Shown here piece by piece: positions 22,820 through 32,962 of a stretch of DNA of 64,000 nt (within the stretch, counting starts at the first letter, position 1; every line of letters begins with the position of its first letter). Origin of the DNA: Polynucleobacter sp. HIN7 (lineage in GTDB: Bacteria; Pseudomonadota; Gammaproteobacteria; Burkholderiales; Burkholderiaceae). The notes under the pieces were generated by a model. That model was not told where the DNA came from. It ran no database searches and worked only from the letters and a program-made list of their open reading frames with translations. The stretch spans positions 558,001-622,000 of the forward strand of contig NZ_AP028138.1 in the NCBI RefSeq assembly GCF_030297595.1. Direction: 5' to 3'. The position numbers and the translations under genes were made by a program.

Positions 22820-24028
22820 ATGCACGACCCTATCGCCCGTAATCTCTGTATTTTAGGATCTACCGGATCAATCGGGATGAATACGCTTGATGTGGTTCGG
22901 GCTCATCGTGATCAATTTAGGGTAAGCGCACTCACTGCTGGTCGGCAAATTGAACGTTTGGCAGAGCAGTGCTTGGAGTTCAGACCCAAGATCGCAGTGG
23001 TTCACTCGGCCCCTGATGCCAACACCCTAAAAGAATTACTCGAAGGTAAAGGACTAACGATTGCTGTGCATCATGGTGAGGCGGGTCTCATTGCCGCAGT
23101 CTCAGAGAGCGACTGCGATACCGTGATGGCGGCTATTGTTGGTGCTGCGGGTCTTTTGCCCACCTTACGCGCGGCTGAGCTCGGTAAGCGGGTACTGCTT
23201 GCGAATAAAGAATCTCTAGTGATGGCCGGAGATATTTTTATGAATGCCGCAATCCGAGGCGGCGCAGAGTTGTTGCCAATCGATAGTGAACACAATGCAA
23301 TTTTTCAGTGCTTGCCGCCGCACTTTACCAGTCCAAAAAATACTTCGAGCACGAAAGAACGTTTGGGGGTTGAGGAAATTTGGTTAACGGCTTCTGGTGG
23401 ACCCTTTCGGAATACCCCAATTGATCAGTTGGCTAATATCACGCCAGATCAGGCATGCGCTCATCCAAATTGGGTAATGGGTCGCAAAATTTCAGTTGAT
23501 TCTGCAACCATGATGAACAAAGGCCTTGAGGTAATCGAGGCGCATTGGTTATTTGGATTGCCCCTCGAGCAAATTAAGGTGCTCATTCATCCGGAGAGTG
23601 TGGTGCATTCGATGGTGCGCTATCGAGATGGCTCGGTCATGGCTCAGCTCGGACAGCCAGATATGCGCACACCCATTGCATTTGGCTTGGCTTGGCCTAA
23701 TCGCATTGATGCTGGTGTTGCGCCTCTCAATTTGACTCAGTTATCCGGTTTGCACTTTACCGAACCTGATCTTTTGCGTTTTCCATGCTTAGGTCTTGCC
23801 TTTGCTGCTGCAAGGCAAGGGGGGGCAAGCCCCACGGTTCTAAATGCCGCGAATGAGATTGCCGTCGCTGCATTTTTAGAAGGCCGCTTGCCATACCTAA
23901 AAATTGCGCAGGCTGTTGAGTTCGCGCTTAATCAGTTTCCCGGCCAAAAGGCAGGATCCTTGGATGAGGTTCTAACGGTTGATCGAGAGGCTCGCCTCAA
24001 AACCAGCGATTGGATTGCACGCCAATAA
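22820..24028 (+). CDS. dxr: 1-deoxy-D-xylulose 5-phosphate reductoisomerase
   Basis: 402 residues from the ATG at 22820; an in-frame TTG at 22814 would add two residues. The NADPH-binding motif LGSTGSIGMNTLDV is at the N-terminus. Metal/substrate residues lie in PIDSEHNAIFQCL, and the MMNKGLEVIEAHWLF segment follows. It is the second enzyme of the methylerythritol phosphate pathway, supplying isoprenoid units used by the adjacent uppS product. Clustered with envelope genes in one long plus-strand run. Confidence 0.96.
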   Translation: MHDPIARNLCILGSTGSIGMNTLDVVRAHRDQFRVSALTAGRQIERLAEQCLEFRPKIAVVHSAPDANTLKELLEGKGLTIAVHHGEAGLIAAVSESDCDTVMAAIVGAAGLLPTLRAAELGKRVLLANKESLVMAGDIFMNAAIRGGAELLPIDSEHNAIFQCLPPHFTSPKNTSSTKERLGVEEIWLTASGGPFRNTPIDQLANITPDQACAHPNWVMGRKISVDSATMMNKGLEVIEAHWLFGLPLEQIKVLIHPESVVHSMVRYRDGSVMAQLGQPDMRTPIAFGLAWPNRIDAGVAPLNLTQLSGLHFTEPDLLRFPCLGLAFAAARQGGASPTVLNAANEIAVAAFLEGRLPYLKIAQAVEFALNQFPGQKAGSLDEVLTVDREARLKTSDWIARQ

Positions 24029-24030
24029 AC

Positions 24031-25155
24031 ATGGAAGCGATTTCAACACTTCTTTATTTCTTAATCACCATTGGGATCTTGGTGAGTTTTCATGAATTTG
24101 GTCATTACAGCGCCGCTCGGATGTGCGGGGTGAAGGTGCTGCGGTTTGCAGTTGGCTTTGGCAAGCCACTTCTAACTCTGAAATCAAAATCTGGAACCGA
24201 ATGGGTCATTGCCGCGATTCCTTTGGGCGGCTATGTGAAGCTTTTGGATGGACGTGATTCGGAGCAGCAGATATCAGCTGAAGAGCAAGCCGTAGCCTTT
24301 GATAACCAGCCCTTATGGCAGCGTTCCTTCATTGTGGCTGCCGGTCCGCTAGCGAACTTCTTATTGGCAATCATTCTGCTGGCGTTCATCTATATCAATG
24401 GCGTACCCCAATTACCTGCACAAATACAGGCGCCTGCTGAGCAAACCATGGCAGCCCAGTTGGATATGGAAAAGGGTGATGAGATTTTGGCTTGGAAGAC
24501 TGCAGGCGATGACGAATTTATACCAATTGTGAGCTGGAATGATTTACGCTGGCGTTTATTGGATGCAATCACTGCGGAGCGTGGCTTCTCATTGGAGCTG
24601 GAGGCGGAGTCTGGTAAGCGCCACATCGTGGAATTTAAGGCAGATGCTCTGCCTCGTCTGTCACCGGGAACAGACCCCTTTGCTCGTTTGGGCATTCTAC
24701 CCATTCCAGGTAAAGATTCCGAGGGAGAATCTACATGGTTTGAGCTCCAGCTCGGCCCAATCGATTCCCTGATTTATGCCAGTGAACGGGTTTGGTTGAT
24801 TACCAAAGTCTCGACCCGAATGATGATTGGCTTAATTACCGGGGAGACCTCCTTAAAACAGCTAAGTGGTCCGATTAGTATTGCCGATATGGCGGGCAAA
24901 TCGGCCCAGTTTGGCTGGCAATCCTTCGTTTCTTTTCTAGCACTTCTCAGTATTAGTATTGGATTGCTAAACCTCATCCCTTTACCAATGCTGGACGGTG
25001 GTCAGCTCCTGTATGATGCATGGGAGTTGGTCTCTGGAAAGCGCTTATCCACTCAGTTGCAAGCGGTTTTCCAGCGTTTTGGCTTTATATTAATTATTGC
25101 GCTCACACTATTTGCTGTATTTAACGATCTACAACGCTTATTTCTGTCTTCATGA
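24031..25155 (+). CDS. rseP: Site-2 membrane metalloprotease RseP
   Basis: 374 residues from the ATG at 24031, three bases after the dxr stop; an in-frame TTG at 24010 would overlap dxr and is less likely. The zinc site H21-E22-x2-H25 (HEFGH) lies in the first membrane segment. One or two PDZ-like regions are periplasmic, and the C-terminal LDGGQLL motif supplies the third metal ligand. RseP cuts anti-sigma-E RseA inside the membrane and clears signal peptides. Its stop overlaps the bamA start (ATGA), directly linking it to outer-membrane assembly. Confidence 0.94.
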   Translation: MEAISTLLYFLITIGILVSFHEFGHYSAARMCGVKVLRFAVGFGKPLLTLKSKSGTEWVIAAIPLGGYVKLLDGRDSEQQISAEEQAVAFDNQPLWQRSFIVAAGPLANFLLAIILLAFIYINGVPQLPAQIQAPAEQTMAAQLDMEKGDEILAWKTAGDDEFIPIVSWNDLRWRLLDAITAERGFSLELEAESGKRHIVEFKADALPRLSPGTDPFARLGILPIPGKDSEGESTWFELQLGPIDSLIYASERVWLITKVSTRMMIGLITGETSLKQLSGPISIADMAGKSAQFGWQSFVSFLALLSISIGLLNLIPLPMLDGGQLLYDAWELVSGKRLSTQLQAVFQRFGFILIIALTLFAVFNDLQRLFLSS

Positions 25156-27497
25156 TCCGTTTTTCGTCATTTCCTAACCGCCTGATGCAATATTTAGCCT
25201 CGTGCTTTTGCATCATTTTGTTGGCCAATGCAGGATTGACTCAGTCAGCATTGGCTGCGGACTCATTTATCGTCAAAGACATTCGGATTGAGGGTTTACA
25301 GCGGGTTGAGCCTGGTACGGTATTTAGTTATCTCCCTGTTCAGGTGGGTGAGCGTTTTACCCCTGAAAAGGCTGCTGATTCAATTAAAGCCTTGTATGCC
25401 ACTGGATTTTTTCGGGATGTTCAGATTCAGGCGCAAGGTGATGTCTTAATTGTGATTGTGGACGAGCGCCCCACGATTTCTCGTATTGAGTTCACGGGTA
25501 TGAAGGAGTTTGACCCTGAAGTGGTCCGCAAATCATTGCGAAGCGTCGGGGTAGCTGACGCACGTTTTTATGACAAAGCCTTAATTGATAAAGCAGAGCA
25601 GGAGCTCAAGCGTCAATATGTGAGTAAGGGATTGTTTGCTGCTGAGGTGGTTACAACGGTTACACCAGGAGCTCGCAATCAAGTGGCGATCTTCTTCAAT
25701 ATTGATGAAGGACCAGTGGCCAAGATTAAAGAGATTAATTTCATCGGCAATAAGGTATTTAGTGAGAGTACTTTGCGCAGTCAGATGCAGCTTCAAACCG
25801 GTGGTTGGTTATCGTGGTACTCCAAAGATAATTTGTACTCAAAGCAAAAGCTAACCGCTGACCTCGAGACCATTCGTTCGTATTACCTCAATCGGGGCTA
25901 TCTCGAGTTTGTGATTGAATCCACCCAGGTTTCTATTACCCCCGATAAGCGCGATATCTATCTAACCATCAGTATTCGTGAAGGCAATAAATTTACAGTC
26001 AAGAACATTAGTCTTGCTGGGGAATTGCTAGGCAAGGAAAAAGAGTTCCAGTCTCTATTGAAGATCAAAGCTGGCGATACTTTCTCCTCTGCAAAACTAG
26101 CGGAAAGTACCAAGGCCATTGCTGAGAAGTTAGGTTCGTATGGCTATGCCTTTGCGGTGATTAATCCGCAGCCCGATATCCGACGTGATTTAAACGAGGT
26201 GGATATTACGCTGGTCATTGATGCCGGTCGGCGCGTGTATGTGCGCAAAGTCGAAATCACAGGGAACTCAAAGACACGGGATCTGGTAATTCGGCGAGAA
26301 ATGCGACAGTTTGAGAGTGCCTGGTTTGATAGTGAAAAGATCCGAATTTCGAAGGAGCGGATTGGTCGAACCGGCTATGTAAAGGATAGTGAAATCACCA
26401 CTTCCGATGTTCCCGGCTCCCCCGATCAAGTCGATGTGAACGTGAAGGTTGAGGAAAAGCCAACGGGTGCGATTTCGATTGGTGCTGGATTTTCTTCTAC
26501 TGAAAAATTGATCCTGACCGCTGGTATTAACCAAGAGAATGCATTTGGAACTGGAACCAGTATTGGTCTTAATTTCTCGCTCGGTAAAATTAATCAATCC
26601 TTGGCACTATCACAATTTGACCCTTATTTTACTGAGGATGGTATTAGTCGTTACACCGACTTTTTCTATCGCTCCAATAAGCCGCTGTATTACGTGGGTG
26701 ATCCTGACTATCAGATTAAGTCTTTTGGTACTAACTTAAAGTTTGGGGTGCCTTACACTGAGGTTGATCGGGTGTTCTATGGAACGGCGCTCGAGTTTTT
26801 TGATATTTACGTCACTCAAAATACCCCGCAACCCTACCAAACCTATGTACAGGATTGGGGTCAAACCATCCCCAGTCGTTTGCAAACCTACAATATTCCA
26901 GTGAATGTGGGCTGGGCGCGTGATGGTCGTGATAGCGCACTCATTCCATCAAAAGGTTCTTTGCAACGCTTGTCTGCAGAGGTTGGAACACCATTGGGCA
27001 ATCTTCTGTACTATCAGTTAAATGCCCAATATCAGCAATATCACTCATTTTCTAAAGGTAATATCTTGTCTTTTAATGGCGAGGTTGGGTATGGAGAAGC
27101 CTACGGTAATAAGCCATACCCCATTACCAAGAACTATTTCGTTGGCGGTATTGGATCAGTTAGGGGTTATGCCCCGGGTTCCTTAGGTCCAACTTATTTC
27201 AACACCACAACCGGCACCTTCTTGCCTACTGGCGGTCAATCGAAGATCGTCACCAATGTGGAGTACACCTTCCCAGTCCCGGGTTCGGGGGCAGACAAAA
27301 CCTTGCGCCTCTTTACCTTTGCGGACGGCGGTAATGCCTTTCAGGATATCAATTTAGTCCTGAAATACTCTTACGGTGTTGGCTTGTCTTGGATTTCCCC
27401 ATTGGGACCATTAAAATTTAGCTACGGCATACCGGTAAATGCACAGCCTACTGATAGAATCCAAAGATTGCAGTTCCAAGTGGGTACAGCGTTTTAA
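25152..27497 (+). CDS. bamA: Outer membrane protein assembly factor BamA
   Basis: 781 residues. A signal peptide ends near ALAADSF. Five POTRA repeats cover about residues 38-430 and recruit the Bam lipoproteins. The C-terminal 16-strand barrel includes the conserved VRGY motif of loop 6 (GSVRGYAPGSLGP near 670). The last residue is Phe, the usual C-terminal barrel signal. BamA inserts beta-barrel proteins into the outer membrane. Start overlaps the rseP stop by four bases, and skp, its periplasmic chaperone partner, is next. Confidence 0.97.
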   Translation: MIRFSSFPNRLMQYLASCFCIILLANAGLTQSALAADSFIVKDIRIEGLQRVEPGTVFSYLPVQVGERFTPEKAADSIKALYATGFFRDVQIQAQGDVLIVIVDERPTISRIEFTGMKEFDPEVVRKSLRSVGVADARFYDKALIDKAEQELKRQYVSKGLFAAEVVTTVTPGARNQVAIFFNIDEGPVAKIKEINFIGNKVFSESTLRSQMQLQTGGWLSWYSKDNLYSKQKLTADLETIRSYYLNRGYLEFVIESTQVSITPDKRDIYLTISIREGNKFTVKNISLAGELLGKEKEFQSLLKIKAGDTFSSAKLAESTKAIAEKLGSYGYAFAVINPQPDIRRDLNEVDITLVIDAGRRVYVRKVEITGNSKTRDLVIRREMRQFESAWFDSEKIRISKERIGRTGYVKDSEITTSDVPGSPDQVDVNVKVEEKPTGAISIGAGFSSTEKLILTAGINQENAFGTGTSIGLNFSLGKINQSLALSQFDPYFTEDGISRYTDFFYRSNKPLYYVGDPDYQIKSFGTNLKFGVPYTEVDRVFYGTALEFFDIYVTQNTPQPYQTYVQDWGQTIPSRLQTYNIPVNVGWARDGRDSALIPSKGSLQRLSAEVGTPLGNLLYYQLNAQYQQYHSFSKGNILSFNGEVGYGEAYGNKPYPITKNYFVGGIGSVRGYAPGSLGPTYFNTTTGTFLPTGGQSKIVTNVEYTFPVPGSGADKTLRLFTFADGGNAFQDINLVLKYSYGVGLSWISPLGPLKFSYGIPVNAQPTDRIQRLQFQVGTAF

Positions 27498-27508
27498 TTG
27501 TAAGGAAA

Positions 27509-28042
27509 ATGATGATGATTCAGGGATTAATGACCAAAGGGTCTAAATTAGCTATAACTGCATTCTTAACGGGTATTTGTTCTGTTGCTTTTGCCCAAGA
27601 GACTGCTCCTCGCATTGCGTTTGTGAATGCCGAAAAGATTTTTGTTGAGTCCAATATGGCAAAAGCAGCCCAATCACGTTTGCAAAATGAGTTTGCGAAA
27701 CGTCAGAATGAAATTCGGGATGGTGCTCAGAAAATTAAAGCCGCTGCTGAGAAATTAGATAAAGAGGCTGCCGTGATGCCTGAGGCTGAAAGAATTCGCA
27801 AGCAGAGGGAGTTGGCCGACTTTGACCGTGAGTTGCAACGCAAGAATCGCGAGTTAAACGATGATGCCAATCAACGTAATGCGGAAGAGCGAGCAAAAAT
27901 TGCTGAAAAGGCTAATCTTGCCATTCGGCAGGTGGCTGAACAGCGTAAGATCGACGTGATTTTTCAAGAACCCCCAGCGTACCTCAATCCAAGACTTGAT
28001 GTGACCGATGAGGTTATCAGGGTATTAAATAATCTGAAGTAA
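27509..28042 (+). CDS. skp: Periplasmic chaperone Skp/OmpH
   Basis: 177 residues with a signal peptide ending at AFA before QETAP. The mature part is the OmpH family: a short beta core (RIAFVNAEKIF) and a long, highly charged helical hairpin about 90 residues long. The Skp trimer holds unfolded outer-membrane proteins between the Sec channel and BamA. Strong ribosome-binding site TAAGGA. There are three consecutive ATG codons, so the exact start could shift by one or two residues. Between bamA and lpxD as in E. coli. Confidence 0.94.
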   Translation: MMMIQGLMTKGSKLAITAFLTGICSVAFAQETAPRIAFVNAEKIFVESNMAKAAQSRLQNEFAKRQNEIRDGAQKIKAAAEKLDKEAAVMPEAERIRKQRELADFDRELQRKNRELNDDANQRNAEERAKIAEKANLAIRQVAEQRKIDVIFQEPPAYLNPRLDVTDEVIRVLNNLK

Positions 28043-28047
28043 TTCAC

Positions 28048-29121
28048 ATGCCAACTGCCATCGAGCTAGCCGAACAATTTCAAGTTAGCTTGGTGGGGGA
28101 TGGTTCCCGATTATTGCGTGGGCTTGCTCCGCTTGAGCGAGCCCAATCTGACGAGCTCTCTTTTTTATCGAACCCTCTCTATCGCCAACAGGCACTTGAT
28201 AGTAGTGCGGGTGCATTAATCGTCAGTGAAGCAGACCTAAAGTTCCTGCAAGGGCGCGCTCAGACTACAAAGACAAGTTATCTGGTATCAAAAAATCCTT
28301 ATGCCAGCTTCGCTAAGATGGCGCAGTGGTTTGCAAAGCAAAGTGCTCCAATCCACCCCCCAGGAACTAGTCCGATGGCGGTCGTGGATAAAACGGCCGT
28401 GATACCTGCCTCATGCCATATTGGACCCTTTGTGCAAATTGGCCCCGGTGTTCGTTTAGGAGAGCGTGTGGTTCTTCTGGGTCAAATTAGTATTGGTGAG
28501 GGCACTACATTAGGTGATGATTGCCTCATTTACCCCAACGTCACGATTTATCACGATTGCACAATTGGCGATCGTTGCATTATTCATAGCGGTGCCGTGA
28601 TAGGGGCTGATGGTTTTGGCTTTGCCCCTGACTTTTCATCACATGGTGGTCAATGGCTCAAAATCCCACAAACGGGTGGGGTAAAGATTGGTCAGGATGT
28701 TGAAGTGGGGGCCTGCACGACGATTGATCGTGGTGCAATGGCGAACACCACGATTGGGGATGGCTGTAAGATCGACAATCAAGTCCAAATTGCGCACAAC
28801 GTAGTAATTGGTGTTCATACCGTGATTGCTGGTTGTGCCGCCATTGCTGGCAGCACCACCATTGGTAATTATTGTGTGATCGGTGGCAATGCGAACTTTG
28901 CCGGTCATCTTCAGATTGCAGACCGCACCACCGTATCGGGCGGCACCCCCGTGATTCGTTCTATAACGGAGCCCGGTACACACATTACCGGTGTTTTTCC
29001 TTCCATGCCCCATTCCGCCTGGGAGCGAAATGCAGCGATTTTGCGCGGACTGGATAAAATACGGGAGCGGATTCGAAGCCTTGAAGGCAAAGCATCCGAT
29101 TCGGTTAGTAAACCCGATTAG
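28048..29121 (+). CDS. lpxD: UDP-3-O-acylglucosamine N-acyltransferase LpxD
   Basis: 357 residues. An N-terminal uridine-binding domain contains the [10 protein letters not shown] segment. A hexapeptide-repeat left-handed beta-helix (about 100-310) includes [16 protein letters not shown] and the QIAHNVVIG catalytic-histidine region. A short C-terminal helix ends the protein. It N-acylates UDP-3-O-acyl-glucosamine in the third step of lipid A synthesis. Part of skp-lpxD-fabZ-lpxA-lpxB; all spacings are short. Confidence 0.96.
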   Translation: MPTAIELAEQFQVSLVGDGSRLLRGLAPLERAQSDELSFLSNPLYRQQALDSSAGALIVSEADLKFLQGRAQTTKTSYLVSKNPYASFAKMAQWFAKQSAPIHPPGTSPMAVVDKTAVIPASCHIGPFVQIGPGVRLGERVVLLGQISIGEGTTLGDDCLIYPNVTIYHDCTIGDRCIIHSGAVIGADGFGFAPDFSSHGGQWLKIPQTGGVKIGQDVEVGACTTIDRGAMANTTIGDGCKIDNQVQIAHNVVIGVHTVIAGCAAIAGSTTIGNYCVIGGNANFAGHLQIADRTTVSGGTPVIRSITEPGTHITGVFPSMPHSAWERNAAILRGLDKIRERIRSLEGKASDSVSKPD

Positions 29122-29140
29122 TAACTTTTATGGACATGCT

Positions 29141-29587
29141 ATGAGTCAAGCAGTGATTGATATTCACAAGATTCTGAAACTACTCCCCCATCGATATCCA
29201 TTTTTGTTGGTCGATCGGGTCATTGAGTTAGATCCCGGAAAAACCATCAAGGCATTGAAAAATGTCACGATGAATGAGCCATTCTTTCAGGGTCATTTTC
29301 CAGACTTTCCGGTGATGCCAGGTGTTCTCATTATTGAAGCACTGGCTCAAACCGCGGCACTCTTAACATTTTCCGAAGAGCATGACCCAGAGGATGTGTA
29401 TTACTTTGCAGGAATCGATGGCGCGCGTTTTAAACGGATCGTATTACCTGGTGATCAGCTCATCATGCACGCTACATTTGAGCGCGGTAAGGCTGGTATT
29501 TATAAGTTTCAGGTTAAAGCGACCGTCCAAGATGAATTAGCAGCTGAGGCATCCATTACCTGTGCGGTTCGAAAGAAGAGTGTGTAA
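29141..29587 (+). CDS. fabZ: 3-hydroxyacyl-ACP dehydratase FabZ
   Basis: 148 residues from the ATG at 29141 ([10 protein letters not shown]...). A longer frame reaching back into lpxD is not family sequence. The hot-dog fold active site is visible: H in [12 protein letters not shown] and E in LIIEALAQ. FabZ dehydrates hydroxyacyl-ACP in fatty acid elongation and competes with LpxA/LpxD for hydroxymyristoyl-ACP, which explains its place among the lpx genes. The stop overlaps the lpxA start (TAATG). Confidence 0.96.
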   Translation: MSQAVIDIHKILKLLPHRYPFLLVDRVIELDPGKTIKALKNVTMNEPFFQGHFPDFPVMPGVLIIEALAQTAALLTFSEEHDPEDVYYFAGIDGARFKRIVLPGDQLIMHATFERGKAGIYKFQVKATVQDELAAEASITCAVRKKSV

Positions 29588-30381
29588 TGGCCACAATCCA
29601 TGCAAGTGCCATCGTTGATTCCAAGGCGCAATTAGCCGATAACGTCGTTATTGGACCTTATGCTGTGATTGGGCCTCATGTCACCATGGGTTCAGGTTGC
29701 ACGGTTGGTTCGCATTCCGTGATTGAAGGGCATACAAGTCTTGGACAAGATAATCGGATTGGTCACTTTGCAGCCATCGGCGGCGAACCGCAGGACATGA
29801 AATACCGTGGTGAGCCAACCCAATTGATCATTGGTGACCGCAATACGATTCGGGAGTTCACGACCATTCATACGGGTACTGCGCAAGATCAGGGCATCAC
29901 CCGAATTGGCAATGACAATTGGATCATGGCTTATGTACATATTGCGCATGATTGCCAAATTGGTAATCACACCATCTTCTCAAGTAACGCCCAAATTGCC
30001 GGGCATGTTGAAGTAGGAGATTGGGCGATTCTGGGTGGAATGTCGGGTGTTCATCAGTTTGTTCGTATTGGGGCGCATGCGATGTTAGGTGGGGCCTCGG
30101 CACTTGTACAAGATATCCCCCCATTTGTGATGGCGGCGGGCGATAAAGCTGGACCCCATGGAATCAATGTCGAGGGCTTAAAGCGCCGCGGCTATTTACC
30201 GGAGGCGATTATGGAGCTCCGTAATGCCTATAAGGTTTTATACAAAGATGGGCTGAGTTTTGAAGAGGCAAAAGTTGCGATCGACGCCATGGCAAAGCAG
30301 CAAGCGGATGTCAAAACCCAAGAAGCCTTGCTTCAGTTTCATCAATTCTTAGCCGCCTCTAGTCGCGGCATTATCCGGTAA
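29587..30381 (+). CDS. lpxA: UDP-N-acetylglucosamine O-acyltransferase LpxA
   Basis: 264 residues. The left-handed beta-helix of hexapeptide repeats fills the first 190 residues, with a helical C-terminal domain after it. The segment [12 protein letters not shown] and the catalytic-histidine region [10 protein letters not shown] are both present. It carries out the first step of lipid A synthesis, transferring a 3-hydroxyacyl chain from ACP to UDP-GlcNAc. Coupled to fabZ by a one-base overlap; lpxB follows six bases later. Confidence 0.97.
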   Translation: MATIHASAIVDSKAQLADNVVIGPYAVIGPHVTMGSGCTVGSHSVIEGHTSLGQDNRIGHFAAIGGEPQDMKYRGEPTQLIIGDRNTIREFTTIHTGTAQDQGITRIGNDNWIMAYVHIAHDCQIGNHTIFSSNAQIAGHVEVGDWAILGGMSGVHQFVRIGAHAMLGGASALVQDIPPFVMAAGDKAGPHGINVEGLKRRGYLPEAIMELRNAYKVLYKDGLSFEEAKVAIDAMAKQQADVKTQEALLQFHQFLAASSRGIIR

Positions 30382-30387
30382 CTGATT

Positions 30388-31548
30388 TTGCCGAGTCTGG
30401 CTTGTGTTGCAGGAGAGCCGTCTGGGGATTTAATCGCAGCCCCTGCGCTTTCAGCCCTAAAGCAAATACCGTACACTCGCGATCTTAGGATGTTTGGGAT
30501 TGGCGGGCCTGCTATGCAAGCAGAAGGTTTTATCTCCCGTTGGCCGATGGAGACCTTAAGTGTGCGTGGATACGTTGAAGCGCTTGCGCAACTGCCTGCT
30601 ATTTTGCGATTACGCTCCGAGTTGCTGCACTATCTTTTAAAGGTCGAGCGGCCTGATATCTTTCTAGGCATTGATGCACCTGACTTTAATCTGGGGGTCG
30701 AGACCCGCTTAAAGCAGCATGGAGTCCCAACGCTTCATTTAGTTTCCCCATCCATTTGGGCTTGGCGAGGTGGCCGCATTCATAAAATTGCTCGCGCGGT
30801 CGATCGGGTTCTGTGCCTGTTTCCATTTGAGCCAGAGATTTATGAGAAGGCTGGAATTGCTGCAAGCTATGTTGGCCACCCCTTAGCCAGCGAGATCCCA
30901 GAAATTGTGGATCAAGCTGCAGCAAAGAACGATTTAGGTATTGATGGCATCACCATTGCGGTGTTACCAGGCAGTCGTCAGTCGGAGATTGAGTTAATCG
31001 GCCCACTATTTTTTGAGACCATTGCCATTCTTGCAAAGCAATTGGAGGGCCAGAAGGTTCATTTTGTTCTTCCTATTGCCGCACCTCATTTACGACCTGC
31101 CATTGAGCGTTTACAGCAGCAACTCCTAGCCAGTCATCCCGATGTCCAATTGATCCTATTGGACGGAGATGCTAACCTGGCATTAGCCGCTGCCGATGTG
31201 GTCTTGATCGCCAGCGGGACCGCAACCCTACAAGCGGCGCTTTGGAAAAAACCCATGGTGATTTCATATAAGGTGCCTTGGCTAACTGCCCAGATTATGA
31301 AACGACAAGGGTACTTGCCATACGTGGGTTTGCCTAATATTCTGTGTGGCGAGTTTGTGGTGCCCGAGCTTTTACAAGATGCAGCCAAGCCTGAGGCCTT
31401 GGCTCGTGAAGTGATGCATTGGCTGAGCCACCCCGCAGCCGTTCAAAAACTTCAAAAGCGTTTTGAAGAGCTGCATCGGATACTGAAAAGGCCAACAGGG
31501 CTTTTGGTAGCTCAAGCGGTTGAACAAACCCTGCGTGAGAGAGCATAG
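30388..31548 (+). CDS. lpxB: Lipid-A-disaccharide synthase LpxB
   Basis: 386 residues, GT19 glycosyltransferase with a GT-B fold. Conserved segments: AGEPSGDL near the N-terminus, SPSIWAWRGGRIHKI, and LPGSRQSEIE at the start of the nucleotide-binding half. It joins UDP-diacyl-GlcN and lipid X to form the lipid A disaccharide. The start is TTG at 30388; the family N-terminus lies immediately after it, so no alternative ATG is likely. Followed by rnhB. Confidence 0.95.
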   Translation: MPSLACVAGEPSGDLIAAPALSALKQIPYTRDLRMFGIGGPAMQAEGFISRWPMETLSVRGYVEALAQLPAILRLRSELLHYLLKVERPDIFLGIDAPDFNLGVETRLKQHGVPTLHLVSPSIWAWRGGRIHKIARAVDRVLCLFPFEPEIYEKAGIAASYVGHPLASEIPEIVDQAAAKNDLGIDGITIAVLPGSRQSEIELIGPLFFETIAILAKQLEGQKVHFVLPIAAPHLRPAIERLQQQLLASHPDVQLILLDGDANLALAAADVVLIASGTATLQAALWKKPMVISYKVPWLTAQIMKRQGYLPYVGLPNILCGEFVVPELLQDAAKPEALAREVMHWLSHPAAVQKLQKRFEELHRILKRPTGLLVAQAVEQTLRERA

Positions 31549-31554
31549 TTCACC

Positions 31555-32136
31555 ATGAGTATTTGGATTTGCGGAGTTGATGAAGCGGGGCGCGGTCCAT
31601 TGGTTGGTGCAGTTGTCGCTGGAGCGGTCGTACTGGATCCCCGGCAACCCATTATTGGACTTAAAGACTCAAAAAAGTTAAGCCCTGCCAAGCGTGAAGT
31701 GCTTTATGCTGAAATTGTGTCAAGGGCAAGGGCTTGGGGTATTGGCGAAGCATCCCCCCAAGAGATTGATGAGCTCAATATCTTGCAAGCGACCATGTTA
31801 GCCATGCAACGAGCGATACAGTCCCTAGTTGATCGAATGGGTGAGTGGCCAAGCGAAGCGCTCATCGATGGTAATCGTTGCCCATCCCTACCTATACCAG
31901 CGCGTGCAATTATTCAGGGAGACGCAAAAGAGCCGGCCATTTCAGCTGCATCGATCTTGGCTAAAGTGCATCGCGATCAACAGATGCAAATCCTGCATGA
32001 ACAATTTCCTCAATATGGCTTTAATCAGCATATGGGCTATCCCACCGAGGCCCATATTGCAGCCCTTAAACACTATGGCCCATGCGCGGATCATCGACGC
32101 TCCTTTGGGCCAGTACGGGAGCTCATCAATGCATAA
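31555..32136 (+). CDS. rnhB: Ribonuclease HII
   Basis: 193 residues. The catalytic acidic pair is in [12 protein letters not shown] and further acids are in the [19 protein letters not shown] region. It cuts at ribonucleotides embedded in DNA and in RNA-DNA hybrids. It follows lpxB as in E. coli, but the dnaE gene that usually comes next in enterobacteria is absent here; an RNA methyltransferase gene begins inside the last eight bases instead. Confidence 0.96.
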   Translation: MSIWICGVDEAGRGPLVGAVVAGAVVLDPRQPIIGLKDSKKLSPAKREVLYAEIVSRARAWGIGEASPQEIDELNILQATMLAMQRAIQSLVDRMGEWPSEALIDGNRCPSLPIPARAIIQGDAKEPAISAASILAKVHRDQQMQILHEQFPQYGFNQHMGYPTEAHIAALKHYGPCADHRRSFGPVRELINA

Positions 32137-32956
32137 CTCCAAGGGTGTTATTTCTTCTAAAGAAAATCATTTACTCAAGCGCATTCGTCAGCTTCAGCAA
32201 GCGGGTAGCAAGGGGCAGAGGGCTCGCCAGGAGTTTCAGCTTGCGGTCATGGAAGGCATCCATTTACTCCAAGTCTGGCAAGGCGACCCGCGTTTACAGA
32301 GCATCCTGACTACTCCATCAGCACTCGCAAATACAGAGATTGCAGCGATTATTGATGCTCATTGTGAGCAATGCCCAGAAGTTGAGATCCAGCTGCTTGA
32401 TGAGTCTTTATGGTCCTCTATCAGCGAGCTAGAGCATGCTCCGCAAATCATGGGCTTAGTTCGCCTTGAATCTCCAAAGTCTACTGCAAAGAATCTGCTC
32501 GGTGATACTGTAATTCTGGATGCTATTCAGGATGCTGGGAATGTCGGAACGATTTTGCGTACCGCTTTAGCTTGTAATTTCAATCAAATTGTGTGTACGG
32601 TTGGAACCGCCCATATTTGGTCGCCGAAGGTGCTTCGTGCGGCCATGGGAGCACATCGTTACCTGACTTTTTATGAGGCACAAAGCATCGATGATGTGAC
32701 CAGTAATATTGAGGCACCCTTATTGGCAACGACCATGACTGCCGAGCGCTCACTGTACTCTATTGAAGCGCGTCTACAAAAGCCGGTTGCTTGGGTATTT
32801 GGTAATGAGGGACAAGGGGTCTCCCCAGAGCTCTTGGGACAAGCCACTCCAATTCGGGTTCCCCAAAATCCACAGCTGGAGTCTTTAAATGTGGCGAGCA
32901 CCGCCGCCATTTGTTTGTATGAAACCCTGCGGGCCCGAGGGCAATTTAATTCCTGA
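32129..32956 (+). CDS. SPOUT (TrmH/SpoU) family RNA 2'-O-methyltransferase
   Basis: 275 residues from the ATG at 32129, which overlaps the rnhB stop by eight bases. A longer upstream frame inside rnhB is not family sequence. An N-terminal substrate-binding domain (about 1-115) is followed by the knotted SPOUT domain. All three SpoU motifs are present: [21 protein letters not shown], and the [15 protein letters not shown] segment. It probably methylates a ribose in 23S rRNA or tRNA. Target not determinable from sequence; it resembles RlmB/TsnR-like enzymes. Confidence 0.88.
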   Translation: MHNSKGVISSKENHLLKRIRQLQQAGSKGQRARQEFQLAVMEGIHLLQVWQGDPRLQSILTTPSALANTEIAAIIDAHCEQCPEVEIQLLDESLWSSISELEHAPQIMGLVRLESPKSTAKNLLGDTVILDAIQDAGNVGTILRTALACNFNQIVCTVGTAHIWSPKVLRAAMGAHRYLTFYEAQSIDDVTSNIEAPLLATTMTAERSLYSIEARLQKPVAWVFGNEGQGVSPELLGQATPIRVPQNPQLESLNVASTAAICLYETLRARGQFNS

Positions 32957-32962
32957 GCCTTG

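Noticed and set aside
31829..32128. 100-codon N-terminal extension of the SPOUT methyltransferase inside rnhB
   Set aside because: Out-of-frame shadow of rnhB; the ATG at 32129 starts the recognisable protein.
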